A stretch of 64,000 nucleotides of DNA from Thermothielavioides terrestris NRRL 8126 (taxonomy: Eukaryota > Ascomycota > Sordariomycetes > Sordariales > Chaetomiaceae). Position 1 is the first letter of the stretch, and every line of letters begins with the position of its first letter. The stretch lies in contig NC_016461.1 of the NCBI RefSeq assembly GCF_000226115.1, positions 1,116,001-1,180,000 of the forward strand, in the 5' to 3' direction. Positions 11,947 to 23,423 of the stretch are shown here, in pieces. The translations under genes and the position numbers were made by a program. The notes beneath the pieces are model-generated. The model did no database searches. It was not told where the DNA came from and worked only from the letters and a program-made list of their open reading frames with translations.

Positions 11947-13133
11947 ACCCATCACCTATAAAATGGGTTTCTCATGTTCAAGTAGTGGTCATTGTCTCGC
12001 CACGAACGAGACTGAGCATGGATAGCCCCCGGCACCACCAACTCCATCCAACTTTGGCTCGAGCTGCTTCTGCAGAGCGTGAGGCGCTGCCCGAATCTAG
12101 CATGCTAACAACCGACCACATTGCAACCGACTGGATATCCTCCATGGGATGTACTGGCCTCCCACTCATTTTCTTTTGACAGTCATCGAGCCCGCTCCTT
12201 CTTCCCCAGCGAGTCTTCCTTCCAGGAGTCCTTCAAAGAAACCGGACCCATCACCAGCTCCCCAGTCAGTGACGGTTCATTCACTGTTGCAGAGCTAGGT
12301 CCCATCACCGCCCTGATCAATGTGCAGCGAGTCCCCTGGATGCCCCTGACGACGGATCGAGGGCAGAGCCAACCGGCACCTTCGTCGTTTGAAGTCACCC
12401 GGAGGTCTTAACTTAAATCTCCCCTTCCCTTCATTCTTCACTTTGCCTTCTCCTTTTGCCCCCCTTTCATCTTTTTTTTTTCTTTTTTTCTTCTTTTTTT
12501 TTTTTATCGCGTGACGTGCGACGCCAGCTGCCCGCGTCCGTATCCGACGGAATGGTTTAAAGACGTTTGTGGGCAAGTTTAATTCAGAAGAGGATAACGG
12601 GGCAGCATAGCAATGCAGGTCCCAAGCTTGGCAATCTCTCAGGCGTGAAGAAACCGTCTAAAAGGGGCCATATATGTGTGACATAGAGTGGTTTGTCTTG
12701 CCGGTTCCGTCGTCTGCGTGAACTCGGCCATTTACCCGCCCATCCATCCGTCCGCTTCAGTCTGGACACAGACCAGTCACTTCCCGCTCACATGAGTACT
12801 GTGATGGGCGCTTCTGCCGAGCCAGCGATGCTGCCCGTGCGGTATTGCATTGGATATTGCCTGGAAAGGATCGAAATCTGGTCTAGGTAGTCTGTGCCTC
12901 CGAAGTAGTGGGTTATCGACGAACCTTCCCGAATTCCTGTCGCAGGATGGGGTATCAAACCTTGAAAAAAACAAAGAAAGAGGCCTGCAATGAGAATAAT
13001 CAACCATCACATTCCTCACCCCCCGTACCGCCCCACCTCCGGGCCCGCCCCTGCAGTTCCTGAGTCTTAGAACAGATGGGGAGAACTGTGTCATTGGTGA
13101 TGTTTGTTTAAGGATTGCCCGGGAAGCGCCATC
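11947..13133. other. Intergenic, convergent
   Basis: A 1.19-kb space between the 3' ends of FAP1 (+) and the BEM46-type gene (-). It holds a T-rich tract at about 12472-12506 with only a few interrupting C residues. No gene, RNA or repeat is supported. Confidence 0.5.
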
Positions 13134-14440
13134 TCATTCCTTTTCCTTTTCCGCGACGATTTTGTTCACGAAATCGGCAATGGCTTCAAAGTAGCCCTCC
13201 TCGATCACGCTCGAGTTGTGGTCGCCACCGGGCAGTGGCTTCCACACTTTGATGGGGGCCTTGGAGAGCTCGTAGAGGCGCTTCATGTGGATGGGGCTGA
13301 TCCGAATTTTGTCAGCGCGGATGTTGACATGGTTTTGGGGAGAGGCAGACTAACGGGACAATCTCGTCTTGAAGGCCGCTCAGAAACAACGTCGGAACCT
13401 TGATACTCGGGATCAGGCTGTCACTGGGCCAAACCTGGTGGCAGAGGTAGGCGAGGTATTTGGCGGGCGGCATTATGCTCGGGATGAGCTTGCGCATGCT
13501 CAGGAAGGTGTTCTCGAGGATCAGGCCGCTGATGTCTCCGCCGCCTTGGTTCTTGGCAACAAGACGGATACCAACCGCTAACCGACAATGTCAACCCCGT
13601 ATCCTTCCGCTGCGGGGAACAAGGGCTTCCGGAGTCAGGATTCGACATACCTCCACCCAGGCTCTGGCCGTACACGACAATTTTGTGGTCCCTCGTCTCG
13701 GCACGATCACGGAGGTAATCGAGTGCGGTCTGAGCGTCGATGTTGAGGCCCGACTCGTCAGGCTGGCCGGTCGAGATGCCGTAACCACGGTATTCGAGCA
13801 TGAAGACGTTGCAGCCGCTTGCGGCGATCAGCATGCGCGCAATGGGCAGACGGTGGCCGATGTTGCCAGCGTTGCCATGGAACATCAGCACCGTCACCTT
13901 CGAATTGGGTCCACCGCGCGGACCCCGGATGTAGAAGGCCGACAGCTTCTCCCCATCGTTGGTTGGAATGATGAGCTCCTCGTAGTCTCTGAAATTAAAC
14001 TGGCTCGGGCGGGGGACGTCGGTTCGAGCGTTGGCCGGGATGTGGGACGGATAGATCAGGGCCCTGCCGGCGCGAGGTTAGTACGTGTGATAAGGGGGGT
14101 AAATGGGGAAGCGGTCGGACGACGGAGAAGGAGGCATGCGTACTTCTGCTTGAAGTAGAGCAGGGCGGTCAAGAGAGCGGCGACCCCCTAAGACGGCCAG
14201 AGGAGCGATTAGCAGGTGGAACGGGCATGGAACGCGAGGCCGGCGAGGGAGCTTTGCAACTTGCCCCCTGAACCAGTCGGCGTGGTTGGCGACGCAGCCA
14301 TTCAGGCACTTTGCGGGATTCGCAGAGGTGTCGGGGCATACAGTAGAAGCGATAGCAGGCAGCCGCATATAGCTCGCTGCGCTGCTCATCAGCGAGACAG
14401 TCTGCTCCAGGAGAGAATTGCTCGACGACGGATCGGGCAT
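13134..14440 (-). CDS. bem46: BEM46-family alpha/beta hydrolase
   Basis: Five exons: 14440-14342, 14187-14144, 14063-13651, 13577-13355 and 13296-13134, encoding 313 aa. All four introns (58-154 nt) have GT...AG borders and compatible phases. An N-terminal hydrophobic segment (about residues 27-43) suggests a signal anchor. The catalytic triad is readable: nucleophile Ser182 in GQSLGG, acid Asp256 in SGLQDEIVP, and His286 in GGDHNSS. The oxyanion-side motif MFHGNAGNIGHR is typical of BEM46/ABHD13. In Neurospora, BEM46 sits at the perinuclear ER and eisosome-like spots and affects ascospore germination and hyphal growth; the substrate is unknown. The ATG at 14440 gives MPDPSSS. Exon 2 is only 44 nt and completes the membrane segment. 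Very confident of the family. Confidence 0.92.
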
Positions 14441-16985
14441 CTCGGAGAAAGGAAAGATCGGTGGAAAAACGACGGTCAGTAGGTCAGGTATTCCGTACCC
14501 GTTGTTGGGATACGGAATGTCGGTCGTGTATACTACTGCGTACACTAGCGGTCGGCGGTGGAGGAGATCAGGGGTGGGACAAAGTCGGGGTGCGTTAGCG
14601 GACTCAGCAGGGGTGCATCAAAAGTGCTGCTTTGGCGTTTGCCTGTGGTGCTTGTCACTTTCAAGTGCGGAGCGACGGTGCCTCCACACGGCAGTAGTGT
14701 AGTATAGTGTACGCTCGGGCATCTCAGGTGTTAGGTGACTTCGGTGTCTCCCGAGGTATCTGGCATTACCTGTACTGCATGAGAGGTGCTGCGTAGGCGA
14801 ACAGTTACCTACCTGAGGTACCTAAAGGTACCTCGGATGATGGGGCTGACACCCCGTTTGCATGTGGAGATACCGCTGCGGCACCGTCTGTGGCCCGGGG
14901 GAAGGAAATTTGCCCAGGTGTGTGCCAGTCAGAATCACCGAACGACTGGTGTTAATATCGGCCTGAGCAGATCTGGCCATTTTCGTCGTCCCACGGCCGG
15001 CAGATTGCTGGGCCCCGGCCTCCGATCGGGCCCGCTCCCGGAGCCACCATCCCGGCTGCCAAGCCGCCGGACCTGCTGCCATCGCGATCGACAGGAAGGA
15101 TCGGTCAGCTGGGCCAGTCTGTTAATTACAACCTTGCATGACAAGCATACCAAACTGAACATGAAATATCTAACTACCACAAAACGGATGCTCTGCTGGC
15201 AAGGCTAGGCGCGGCGCGCACCGGAGCGGACTGATCGATGCTCGAGCTGTGGCTTGCAGCTCATCCCTTTGATTGCAGCGAGCCCCATTTTCGGAAGAGG
15301 CAATCTGCTTGGCAACCACGCAATGCAGGTAGGCACGCCCGACACAGTAGTCGCGCGCGACAGAGACCCCTCGCATTGGATCGTGCCGCACTCTCACTTG
15401 AGCATGCAGACCCCATCACACTGCAGTGGGCTCCAGTCATTGACGTGAGGATCGTTGACGTTCCTGCAAGCCCTCAATGCACTAGACCTAAGCAGGAACA
15501 TGAACCAGTCGGCTGGAAGCAGTTGCGCAAGCTCTGAAACAGGAGACAGGAGGAGTTGCAGCACACCCCCAAGAGGCGTGAAACCACAGAATGGCGAATG
15601 ACATCGCAACAAAGCCGTTGCTGGAGACGAGACCGTTATTCCAGAGAGCAGGCGCCGAAACGCTCTAGAAGCCCGGAGGAAAGATGATTCGTCAATGCAT
15701 ACGCATTTGTCTGCCCGGTTTCTTGCCTAGCGAAGGTTGATGAAACAGTCAGAGATACCGCATACACTCAGGAGATCGCAGAGACAGAAGTGTAGGTATA
15801 TTCATGTGTGATTTTTCTTTCCATTTTTTCTTTTAATACTTATTTTATTTATTCGTTATGTTGAATTGTTTTCTTATTTCCGCACTCCCTCTCCCTCAAG
15901 TGCGAACTACCCTTGCTGTGAACTTGAGGAATCAACAGAAAGGCCGCCCCAAGCAGTTCGGCTGTAACCAAGTCAACGCCCGATGGGTTGCTGCATCGAT
16001 TCCTTTTCTTAAATGAAATGGAAACGCGCTCGCTTGGGCCCCTGACCAACCAAGACGCGCCTCAGGTCGAGTTTCGTGTCTGGGATATGTGCCGCACAGC
16101 CCCACTTCTCAGCCAAAGCTTTCTGGCTGCGTCTGCGGTCTGATGCACAAATCGGGGAAGCGGGTTGCTCTAGTATATGTAGGTATGCACGGACTACGGA
16201 GTATGGATAACTGCATATTCTGTCCTGCTATGCTCTTTGGAGACATTTCCCATTTTGGCGAGCAGGCTCAGGCCCATGGGATGGAGGGGCTGTCTGGGGG
16301 GCGGCACGAGCCCGGCAACTGGGAGCTGAAGTGACAGTGGGGCTCGCGAACACATCGCTGCCCAAAGCCTGCAGAAAAACATCTCCAGCTTCCGACATTT
16401 TTCTCTTGCTACATGGCTGCCCATTCACGTCACCTTCGAGAGACTCTGGTCCCCGAATCCTCCTGTATAGAACACCTGACACAGGGAATCGACCGAATTA
16501 GATCTACTTAAGAGCTAGCGAATTCTCTACGCGCTCTTGGTCACCTCGGCCCAACTGGCGCGCTGTCTCCTCGTCAGCTCCTCCGACTCTCGACTCTCAT
16601 TCGTGCCCAAAGGCACAGCAGCCCACCAAGGTCCGCTCACAGCCGCCTTGCTCCCGCGGGAGACACCGATCTTACCTCCGTGCCGCCGAAACCATCCGTA
16701 TCTTACAGGTGCACCCACTAGGTTCCGATCTCACCGTGCTTTGGCTTTTCGACCTTTGACGCTCTGGAGCCGGGCATCAGGCACCGGTCACCGGGCAACT
16801 GCATTTCTCGCTCTCTGTCTGCCCAGGGATTGGTTGGATCTGGGCTACCGCATTTCCCATCCAGTTGAAATTCTCAAGGGGTAGTGAGGACGGCTCTTGG
16901 CAGCCGCTGAGAACGACCCGCCCGCCTCACCTGCATCCTGCGCGCCAATTGGGACAAACAGGGAGTTTGGCCGGCCGCCGACACC
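14441..16985. other. Long intergenic region, divergent
   Basis: About 2.5 kb separates the BEM46-type gene (-) from the LYAR-type gene (+). A cluster of ACCTACCTGAGGTACCT words sits at 14803-14834, about 370 bp upstream of the bem46 start. An AT-rich patch lies at about 15805-15860. Frames such as the 115-codon one at 16537-16884 show no domain and probably belong to the LYAR leader. No RNA gene seen. Confidence 0.45.
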
Positions 16986-18825
16986 ATGGTTTCCTTTTCG
17001 TGCGAGGTAGGTCACGTCGTTTATTCCATTATGCCATCCAGGGAGACCTGCTTTCTCTGGTATTGTCGACTCCCGGTCATTCCATTAGAGACAACCGCAT
17101 TCTTCAGTGTCCGGCGCCTCAATTCCAACCCTTTGTCACCCTCCTTTGCTGGGTCCTGGCTCTTGACGCACACCCCCATCATGAGCATCCCAGGAGGGCA
17201 ATCTTAAACTGACATCACACGCTCACCCACCCACACACCACTTCCCGCGCAGGTCACAGCCAACAGGTCACACCCCCCCGGCACACCACCCCTCATTCCC
17301 GCACACCCCTCCGCGTCTGATCAAGCTGATACTCCCTTGGTTCAGTCCCCCTCTCCCTGATCCTTCCCTATCGCCAAGAGACACTGCTTTTCTATATGGT
17401 TCTGGTTACTCTAGGGAACCAATTGTGTTGAGCATTCAGTAGCATCTGACGACTGTTCTTGTATCGGTGCATAGGCCTGTGGCGACGTCTTGACCAAGAA
17501 GAAGCTCGACCCGCATCGGAACCGCTGTCGAGGTGCCACTTTTACCTGCATCGATTGTATGGTGCACTTTCCCGGCACAGAGTACCGCTGGCATACGGTA
17601 AGGCAGATCTGCTGTCTATGTCGTCGGTGCCGGCACGCTAACTGTGGCCCAGAGTTGCATGACGGAGGAGCAGAAGTACCAGGGCGCCCTCTACCGCGAC
17701 AAAAAAGCCAACGCGCAGTCTGCAGCACCATCCGCGAACAAGCACGCGGCGTCGAACACCATGGTCCAAGCAGCTTACGTCGAAGATGTCGCCGAGGACC
17801 ATGATTCCTGGCGCGACTACGAACAGCGCAGCGATGACGACGAGCAGTCTCTCGCCGACCCTCTCCCGGAGGCACCCACTCCCCCTTCTGCTCTCGAAGC
17901 ACAGCGGGCGGTCAATGTGTTCGATTTCCTCGTCGCCAACCCGACACCGACGGCCTCCCATGTTTCTCTTCCAGCCTCTGCGCCTATCCAGCTAAGCAAG
18001 GACACACAGCTGGTTCGCTTTGACCCCGATGCAAATGGCACGGCCGGCCCCCTCAATGACGACGGCGCGATGGTCCAGTACGGCACTGGTCCGGTGCCGA
18101 CCAACTTCGAGACACCTGCGGCAAAGACAGCGAGGAGAAAGACGAAGGAGGGTGACAAGGACGCTAAGAAGGATAAAAAGCGGAAACGGCTACACATCGA
18201 GACCGACCACATCATGACCGACGCGCCGCCCGTGTTGCACTCGGGGTTAACTGGAGGCATGAGCCGGTTGATGTCCAGACCGTCTGTGTTCCCGCCATCG
18301 CCCGACTACTCCGGTGGCGACGCTGCCGAAACACCGGCTAGCCCTCTGAAGAAGTCGAAGTCGAAGCACCACAAGTCCAGCCGGACAACGGAGACGCTGG
18401 GCAACAGCCTGATGGCCATGATCACCGCCGGATCCAAATCCAAGTCGACTTCCAAGAAGCGCACAAAAACAAAATCGAGCTCGACCCCGTCGAAGCCCAA
18501 GAAGAAGCGCACGGCCAAGGCCCTCGAAGCGCCCAAACAGCAAAAGCTGCTCGAGTTCACACCGGGATCCAAAGACGGCAAGGAGGAGAGCGGTGCCCTC
18601 GTCGTGTTCAAGCCGCGGGCGGAGCACTTCCTGAGCTTTGTGAACAAGGGACCCGAGAGCGAGCGCGGATGCAGTGTCAATAAGGCGCTGAAGAGGTACC
18701 ATCGCGAGAGGAGTGCGTCGGGGAGCGGCCTCAGCAAGGTGATGGAAGAGAAGGAGCTATGGAGATCGTTGCGGATGAAGAAGAATGAACGTGGCGAGAT
18801 CGTGCTGTTCTGTCTTGATGATTGA
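16986..18825 (+). CDS. LYAR-type C2HC zinc-finger protein
   Basis: Three exons: 16986-17006 (21 nt), 17475-17597 and 17653-18825, encoding 438 aa. The tiny first exon gives MVSFSCE; joined to exon 2 it produces the LYAR hallmark FSCEACGDVLTKKKLDPHRNRC, followed by FTCIDCMVHFPGTEYRWH and SCMTEEQKYQG. This is the paired zinc finger of human LYAR, residues about 1-62 here. The rest is disordered: an acidic stretch, then many Lys-rich nuclear or nucleolar-type signals (KKDKKRKR, KPKKKRTAK), and a short conserved C-terminal block near RGCSVNKALKRYHRER. LYAR proteins are nucleolar and act in pre-rRNA processing, so a nucleolar role is inferred. The first coding intron is 468 nt, unusually long for this window. 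Exon phases are all 0. Confidence 0.87.
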
Positions 18826-19674
18826 GCGGCTGGGGGGCATTTTGCATTTCAACGGAGGCTTTCATCTATCAAGGGGCAGGGCAGAGCGGGAGATACATCG
18901 GGCCGGGAGTTAATGACGAGGGCACGCGGCATATCCCTTGATTTCATCTTGTTTCCTTCTCATGATGATACCTTTTTGTTTGTGTTTGGAATATGAGGGC
19001 ATTTGTGGGCCCGAGCGCTGCGTTGCTTTTATGGCTTCCCTGATTTTGGGGTTTCAAGGTGCAAGAGTCGCAGACTCACCTGGCATCCGCTTGCTCTGTC
19101 TTACTTCCATTTGACAATGGTGGTTTTCTTGATTGCGCTTCTTTGATTGCTCGTCGCTCCTTGCTGACGGTGGGTTGGACCACGCACGGTTGGAATCCTG
19201 TTCTTCGAGGTGGGTTTGGACTTCCAGGGCGCAAGCGCTGGGTGCGATGGAACCGTGCTGGCCAGGTGGTTCTTCTGTGTGGTGTGATTGCTGCCAGTTA
19301 CTGTCTGTGTGAGCGATCCTCTTTGTTTTTCGTTTTCGTTCTGATGAGTTGGGTGGGCAGCTTGTGGCTTCGTGTTCTGTCGTTCACTGCTAACTGTGTT
19401 GTACGATATGAGATACAAGCTCCGTGTAGCAGCAGAGGGATGGGCACAGCTGGGCTCCTGCCCGATTCCATGTCAGTTTTCCTTGCATGCCCTTGGGCGC
19501 TGCTGATTCTATTTGTATTGGTTTCCTTTCCACTGGCGTCTTGCAAGGAAGCAGTCATCTTTACAATGCAACGCGGTATGCTATTAGGCCTCAAGTTGCT
19601 CATGGGATTGGGCATCCGGAACCGTCTACCGAGGGATTTTGTGTATGATCCGCTGGATATAAGCATAGCTCTCA
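18826..19674. other. Intergenic, convergent
   Basis: An 849-bp space between the LYAR-type gene and the PEX10 3' end. A 247-codon plus-strand frame starting at 19059 runs into the antisense of PEX10. It has no domain and irregular composition, so I treat the space as 3' UTRs. Confidence 0.5.
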
Positions 19675-20967
19675 TCATGATGCAGCTCGTAACGGCAGAA
19701 TATGCTGCACCATTGCCTCCCTCCGACACAGCGGGCACTCGGGCTTCTCTCTCACCCAATCCCCTATACACGCCCAGCAGAACACATGCCCACACTGTGT
19801 AGCCGCCGGGTCCTTCAGCTGTTCCAGACACAGGGTGCATTTCCTCTGCTGGGCGCCCTTGATCCATCCCATGACCTTTTGGCTCGCTCCTAAATCGTAC
19901 CTGGCCTTGCCCCCTCGGAGCACTGGCGTATGTGTGGTCACCCCGATCGCCTCCAGACTCCTCTGCGCGTTTGACCCTCCACCGCCGGGGACACCAAGCA
20001 ACTCGGTATTGCTCGCATATGCGTTCCCGTCCAAGCTCACGTCCACGTTCGGCCCGGGCCCGAAATCCGCCCTCTCCCGGTACTCCGCACCCTCGTCCAC
20101 CTCCGGACTGTTCCCGGCCGCAAGCTGCTGCCGCACGTGCAAGTACCCCCTCACGACCATCTGCACCACCAGCAGCACCCCGAGCACCTCGTATCCCGCG
20201 CGCCCGCCCTGCCCCTCCTCCACCCGCCGGGTGAAGACGTACCGCAGCCCGAACAGGCGCTTCGACAGCGAGTAGTACGCGCCCGTGAAGTAGAACACGG
20301 CCAGCGCCGCCGCCTGGATGTGCGCGCCGCTGGTCAGCGCGGGCAGGTGTGCCAGCAGGTAGCGCAGCACGCGGGCCTCGGCGCTGGGCCCGCGGCCGGC
20401 GCGGCTGGGGCGGCGGCTGCCGGACTTGTCGTCTACCTCGCGCGCTTCGTCGCGGCCCTGGCCCTGGCTCTGGCGGGCGAGGCGCGCGAGACGGGCCTGC
20501 AGGCGCGCGCGGAGCGCGGCGCGCAGGCGCGGGAGGAGCAGCCCGGCGAGGTAGGGCAGGAGCGTCGAGGCGATGATCATGCCTGCCCGTCGGGTGAGGG
20601 AGGGTAGGACGGGCCCCGGGGTGCCGTCCTTGGGGGAGGAGGTGCTGGTGGTGGTGGCAGCGATTTGTGGGGCTTCGACCTGGACGAGATCGCAGTATTC
20701 TTCGCCGAGGGTGCGGTTGCCGAGCAGCGTGGTCAGGCCGAGGTAGAGGGCGTCGGCGAATGTGCGGGTTTCGTTGGCCCAGGCATGGGCGGAGCGGGCG
20801 CCGCGCAGCCGGCGGTGCAGGTCACTCAGCCGGTTGTTCAGGACCCCTTGGAAGTAGGCGTCCTTTTGGTGAGCGCGAATGATGTCTGGCGCGGCAGCGA
20901 AGGGGTATGGCGAGGTGGTTGTGAGTGACGGAGGGGGACGTGACGGCGGCGGTTGTGGAGAAGCCAT
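19675..20967 (-). CDS. PEX10: Peroxin 10, peroxisomal RING E3 ubiquitin ligase
   Basis: A single exon of 430 aa. PEX10 forms, with PEX2 and PEX12, the peroxisomal membrane ligase complex that ubiquitinates the import receptor PEX5 for recycling. Seen: a Pro/Ser-rich start; the conserved PDIIRAHQKDAYFQG segment (residues about 28-43) that opens the Pex2/Pex12 domain; several hydrophobic membrane-spanning stretches, including AGMIIASTLLPYLAGLLL; and a C-terminal C3HC4 RING at about residues 377-414 (CTLC...CGHVFCWACIGDW...CPLC). An Arg/Ala-rich linker in the middle and an acidic linker before the RING are typical variable regions. The ATG at 20967 is the first in frame. It is divergent from ERD1 across 521 bp. 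Neighbours do not suggest a shared pathway, but a CoA Nudix hydrolase with a possible peroxisomal tail lies about 6 kb away. Confidence 0.93.
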   Translation of the reverse strand: MASPQPPPSRPPPSLTTTSPYPFAAAPDIIRAHQKDAYFQGVLNNRLSDLHRRLRGARSAHAWANETRTFADALYLGLTTLLGNRTLGEEYCDLVQVEAPQIAATTTSTSSPKDGTPGPVLPSLTRRAGMIIASTLLPYLAGLLLPRLRAALRARLQARLARLARQSQGQGRDEAREVDDKSGSRRPSRAGRGPSAEARVLRYLLAHLPALTSGAHIQAAALAVFYFTGAYYSLSKRLFGLRYVFTRRVEEGQGGRAGYEVLGVLLVVQMVVRGYLHVRQQLAAGNSPEVDEGAEYRERADFGPGPNVDVSLDGNAYASNTELLGVPGGGGSNAQRSLEAIGVTTHTPVLRGGKARYDLGASQKVMGWIKGAQQRKCTLCLEQLKDPAATQCGHVFCWACIGDWVREKPECPLCRREAMVQHILPLRAAS

Positions 20968-21488
20968 GTTGACTGTGATTTGTGTGCAATTCGATGAGAA
21001 GAGATATTACACGTCAACAATCCAAGAGCCAGGTCGCGGTCACGCCTGGTCCCTTTTGCTGTCGTTTTTCGTTGCGTCGGCGCCTCACAGGAGTCGAGGT
21101 TCGGTTCATGACGGTGGGCTCGGTACTTCACCCAGCCTGGACCTCGGGTCATTCAGCGCCAGGGGACCACCCATTTCTTACGGTCAATTACAGGTAACTT
21201 ACACGGTACGGAACTGCTGTAACTCATGGGCTGCAAGGCTGCAGGGATGCCGGTTCAGGCTAGGCGGTCAGACCCCAGTTTCTTGGGATTGACGTCGTTT
21301 CCTGGACATGGAAATCCCCCAAATTTCATTCGACCAGGGGTAATACAGGGATGCTTGCCGATCGAGAACAGATTTCGTGTTCGATCGTTTTTGCAACTTC
21401 CCCCGTTGCGTAGCCCAACAGCGCCGGATCGCCATTTGGCCGACAACCTCTTCGATGACGCCGACTAAGGCCATTACAGTCAGGCACA
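20968..21488. promoter_or_regulatory. Divergent promoter region PEX10/ERD1
   Basis: A 521-bp head-to-head space between PEX10 (-) and ERD1 (+). It should contain both promoters. No specific element could be assigned. Confidence 0.4.
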
Positions 21489-22763
21489 ATGGACGGCGGT
21501 GACCCTGCGGTCGAGCCCCAGCTCGACTCGTTCAGCCTGACATTTCCGCTGCCCTACAGAGTCGCCTTCCTCATCACTCTGGGTGTGTACTGCTCCCTCA
21601 TCCGGCACACAATGGCTCCTAACAATCAAGCAGCCGTTTGGGGATGGGGTTGCAACCTGCATTTTCTTCACCTCCGCCGCATCGACGTGCCCTTTCTGAT
21701 CCGCTACCCGAGTCGCGCCAGCTCGTCACAACCAACCCACCACTCCTCGACCTACCGCTTGGCCGCCTTTCTCTCGCTCACATCGACGCTCTCCATCGTC
21801 ATCTTTTGGCTTCTCACCCGCCGAGACCCGCGCCGCGTCATCGACTATGACTGGCTGCCCATGACCAACCTGCTCGTCCTCGCCGTGCTCTTTGTCCTCC
21901 CCCTCCGCCGCCTTTCCGTCTCCCACACAGGTCGCAGCCGCCTGCTCCGGACGCTTCGCCGCGTTGCGGTGGGCGGCATTGCCGAGACCAAAGATGGCAA
22001 GTTTGGCGACATTATACTGGCCGATGTCTTGACGAGCTATGCGAAGACCCTCGCCGACCTATTCGTTTGCATCTGCATGTTCCTCTTTACCCGCGATGGT
22101 TCTGCTACTGCCAGGCCCGACCGGGGTTGCGGGGGTGCCGTGCTCGTGCCCTTGATTATGGCACTGCCGAGCGCGATCCGTTTGCGGCAGTGTCTTATTG
22201 AATTTGGGCGCGTGCGCGCAGCACCATATAAGGAATCCACGGGCTGGGGCGGGCAGCACTTGGCTAACGCGGCCAAATACGCGACGGCCTTTCCGGTGAT
22301 TGTGCTCGGGGCGATGCTGAGAAACCAGCAAGACGGGTCGCCGGGCCTATATCGCGCGTGGGTGGCGGCATGTTTGCTCAACTCGCTGTATAGCTTCTAC
22401 TGGGACGTGGCCAAGGATTGGGATTTGACCCTCTTCTCGAGCGAGCGGGGTTCGCCCGACCATCCGTTTGGACTGAGGAGAACGTTGCTGATACACAAAC
22501 CGGGCGTGTATTACGCCGTGATAGCGCTGGACCTGGTGCTGCGATGTACGTGGATGACCAAGCTAAGCCCGGAGATGGATCGCATTAGCGACTTTGAGAG
22601 CTCGATATTCCTGATTCAGTTTCTAGAGGTGTTCAGGCGATGGGTGTGGGTCTTCTTTCGGATCGAGACCGAGTGGATTCGGAACTCGGTCCCCGGGTTG
22701 GGAGTGGACGATATGGTTTTGTTGGGCGACTATCAAGGGAACAAGTACGAGGATGAGGATTGA
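21489..22763 (+). CDS. ERD1: EXS-domain protein ERD1 (Golgi phosphate recycling / ER-protein retention)
   Basis: A single exon of 424 aa, multi-pass membrane protein. Yeast Erd1 is a Golgi membrane protein needed for retention of luminal ER proteins and Golgi glycosyltransferases; it recycles phosphate from glycosylation. Seen: an early membrane segment with VWGWGCNLHFLHL (about residues 50-62), several more hydrophobic segments, and the EXS-type second half. EXS markers include LPSAIRLRQCLIEF, the NAAKYATAFPVI segment, LYSFYWDVAKDWDL and a final FRRWVWVFFRIETEWIRN block near residue 385. The acidic tail (KYEDED) faces the cytosol in related proteins. The start at 21489 is the first in-frame ATG. 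PMR1 and COG4, also in this window, serve the same organelle, but at 25-33 kb distance this may be chance. Confidence 0.9.
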   Translation: MDGGDPAVEPQLDSFSLTFPLPYRVAFLITLGVYCSLIRHTMAPNNQAAVWGWGCNLHFLHLRRIDVPFLIRYPSRASSSQPTHHSSTYRLAAFLSLTSTLSIVIFWLLTRRDPRRVIDYDWLPMTNLLVLAVLFVLPLRRLSVSHTGRSRLLRTLRRVAVGGIAETKDGKFGDIILADVLTSYAKTLADLFVCICMFLFTRDGSATARPDRGCGGAVLVPLIMALPSAIRLRQCLIEFGRVRAAPYKESTGWGGQHLANAAKYATAFPVIVLGAMLRNQQDGSPGLYRAWVAACLLNSLYSFYWDVAKDWDLTLFSSERGSPDHPFGLRRTLLIHKPGVYYAVIALDLVLRCTWMTKLSPEMDRISDFESSIFLIQFLEVFRRWVWVFFRIETEWIRNSVPGLGVDDMVLLGDYQGNKYEDED

Positions 22764-23423
22764 ACGGCCATGTCTTTGGTGTTGGGGTGATCCGGTGGCT
22801 GCTTAGGAGTCTGGATATAGAGGTCTATTTTAACGATGGCATGTGTGAGTACATTAGAGGGGGCATTCAGGCACCCGTCGGCCGCCGCATGGGGCGAATC
22901 CGGTCATCTGGAGGTTATAGACTAATGATTCAAGCATGTAGAGCGAAAAACATCTCTGTCGACATCTGCTCGCTCTCTTTTGCTCAGGATTGCTTTGAGA
23001 ATGCGACAGAGATGCCGTTCGCCAATACCCAGCAACAAGCCACGGTTCCTAACTGGTTGTTGCTGTCTCAGCACTACAGCTGGCTCCGTATGTCTCCGCT
23101 TACCAACGGTCGTGGAAAATCATCATTGCCGGCAGGTGCTCCGGCTGGGTTTTTGTCCGGGCCAGAGCGGGACAAAGGACGAAGCCGCCTCGTGACGTAG
23201 CGGCCAGAGCAGCTCACTAGCAACACAAAGCGAAGAATCGGTCCGGATGCCATGGAATATTCGGCTTTGTCTTCGCCTTGAAAAGCTGGCCGGCGATATC
23301 TTGGGCATAACACGCACCACCTTCCTTCGGCAACCGTCTCAACGGGACTCCGCCGTTCGCCACCCCCTTGAGACAAACTCTACAAGCTGGAAACGGTGCC
23401 TCATTCGCCGACGTGCCGCGGAA
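22764..23423. other. Intergenic between two plus-strand genes
   Basis: A 660-bp space: the ERD1 3' UTR, then the leader of the disordered-protein gene. The downstream open frame continues in frame upstream of the chosen ATG to an ATG at 23247, so part of this space could code if the longer start is used. Nothing else recognised. Confidence 0.4.

Noticed and set aside
19059..19802. Plus-strand open frame of 247 codons
   Set aside because: Its 3' part is antisense to the PEX10 RING region, and the hydrophobic stretches come from 3' UTR sequence; no family match.
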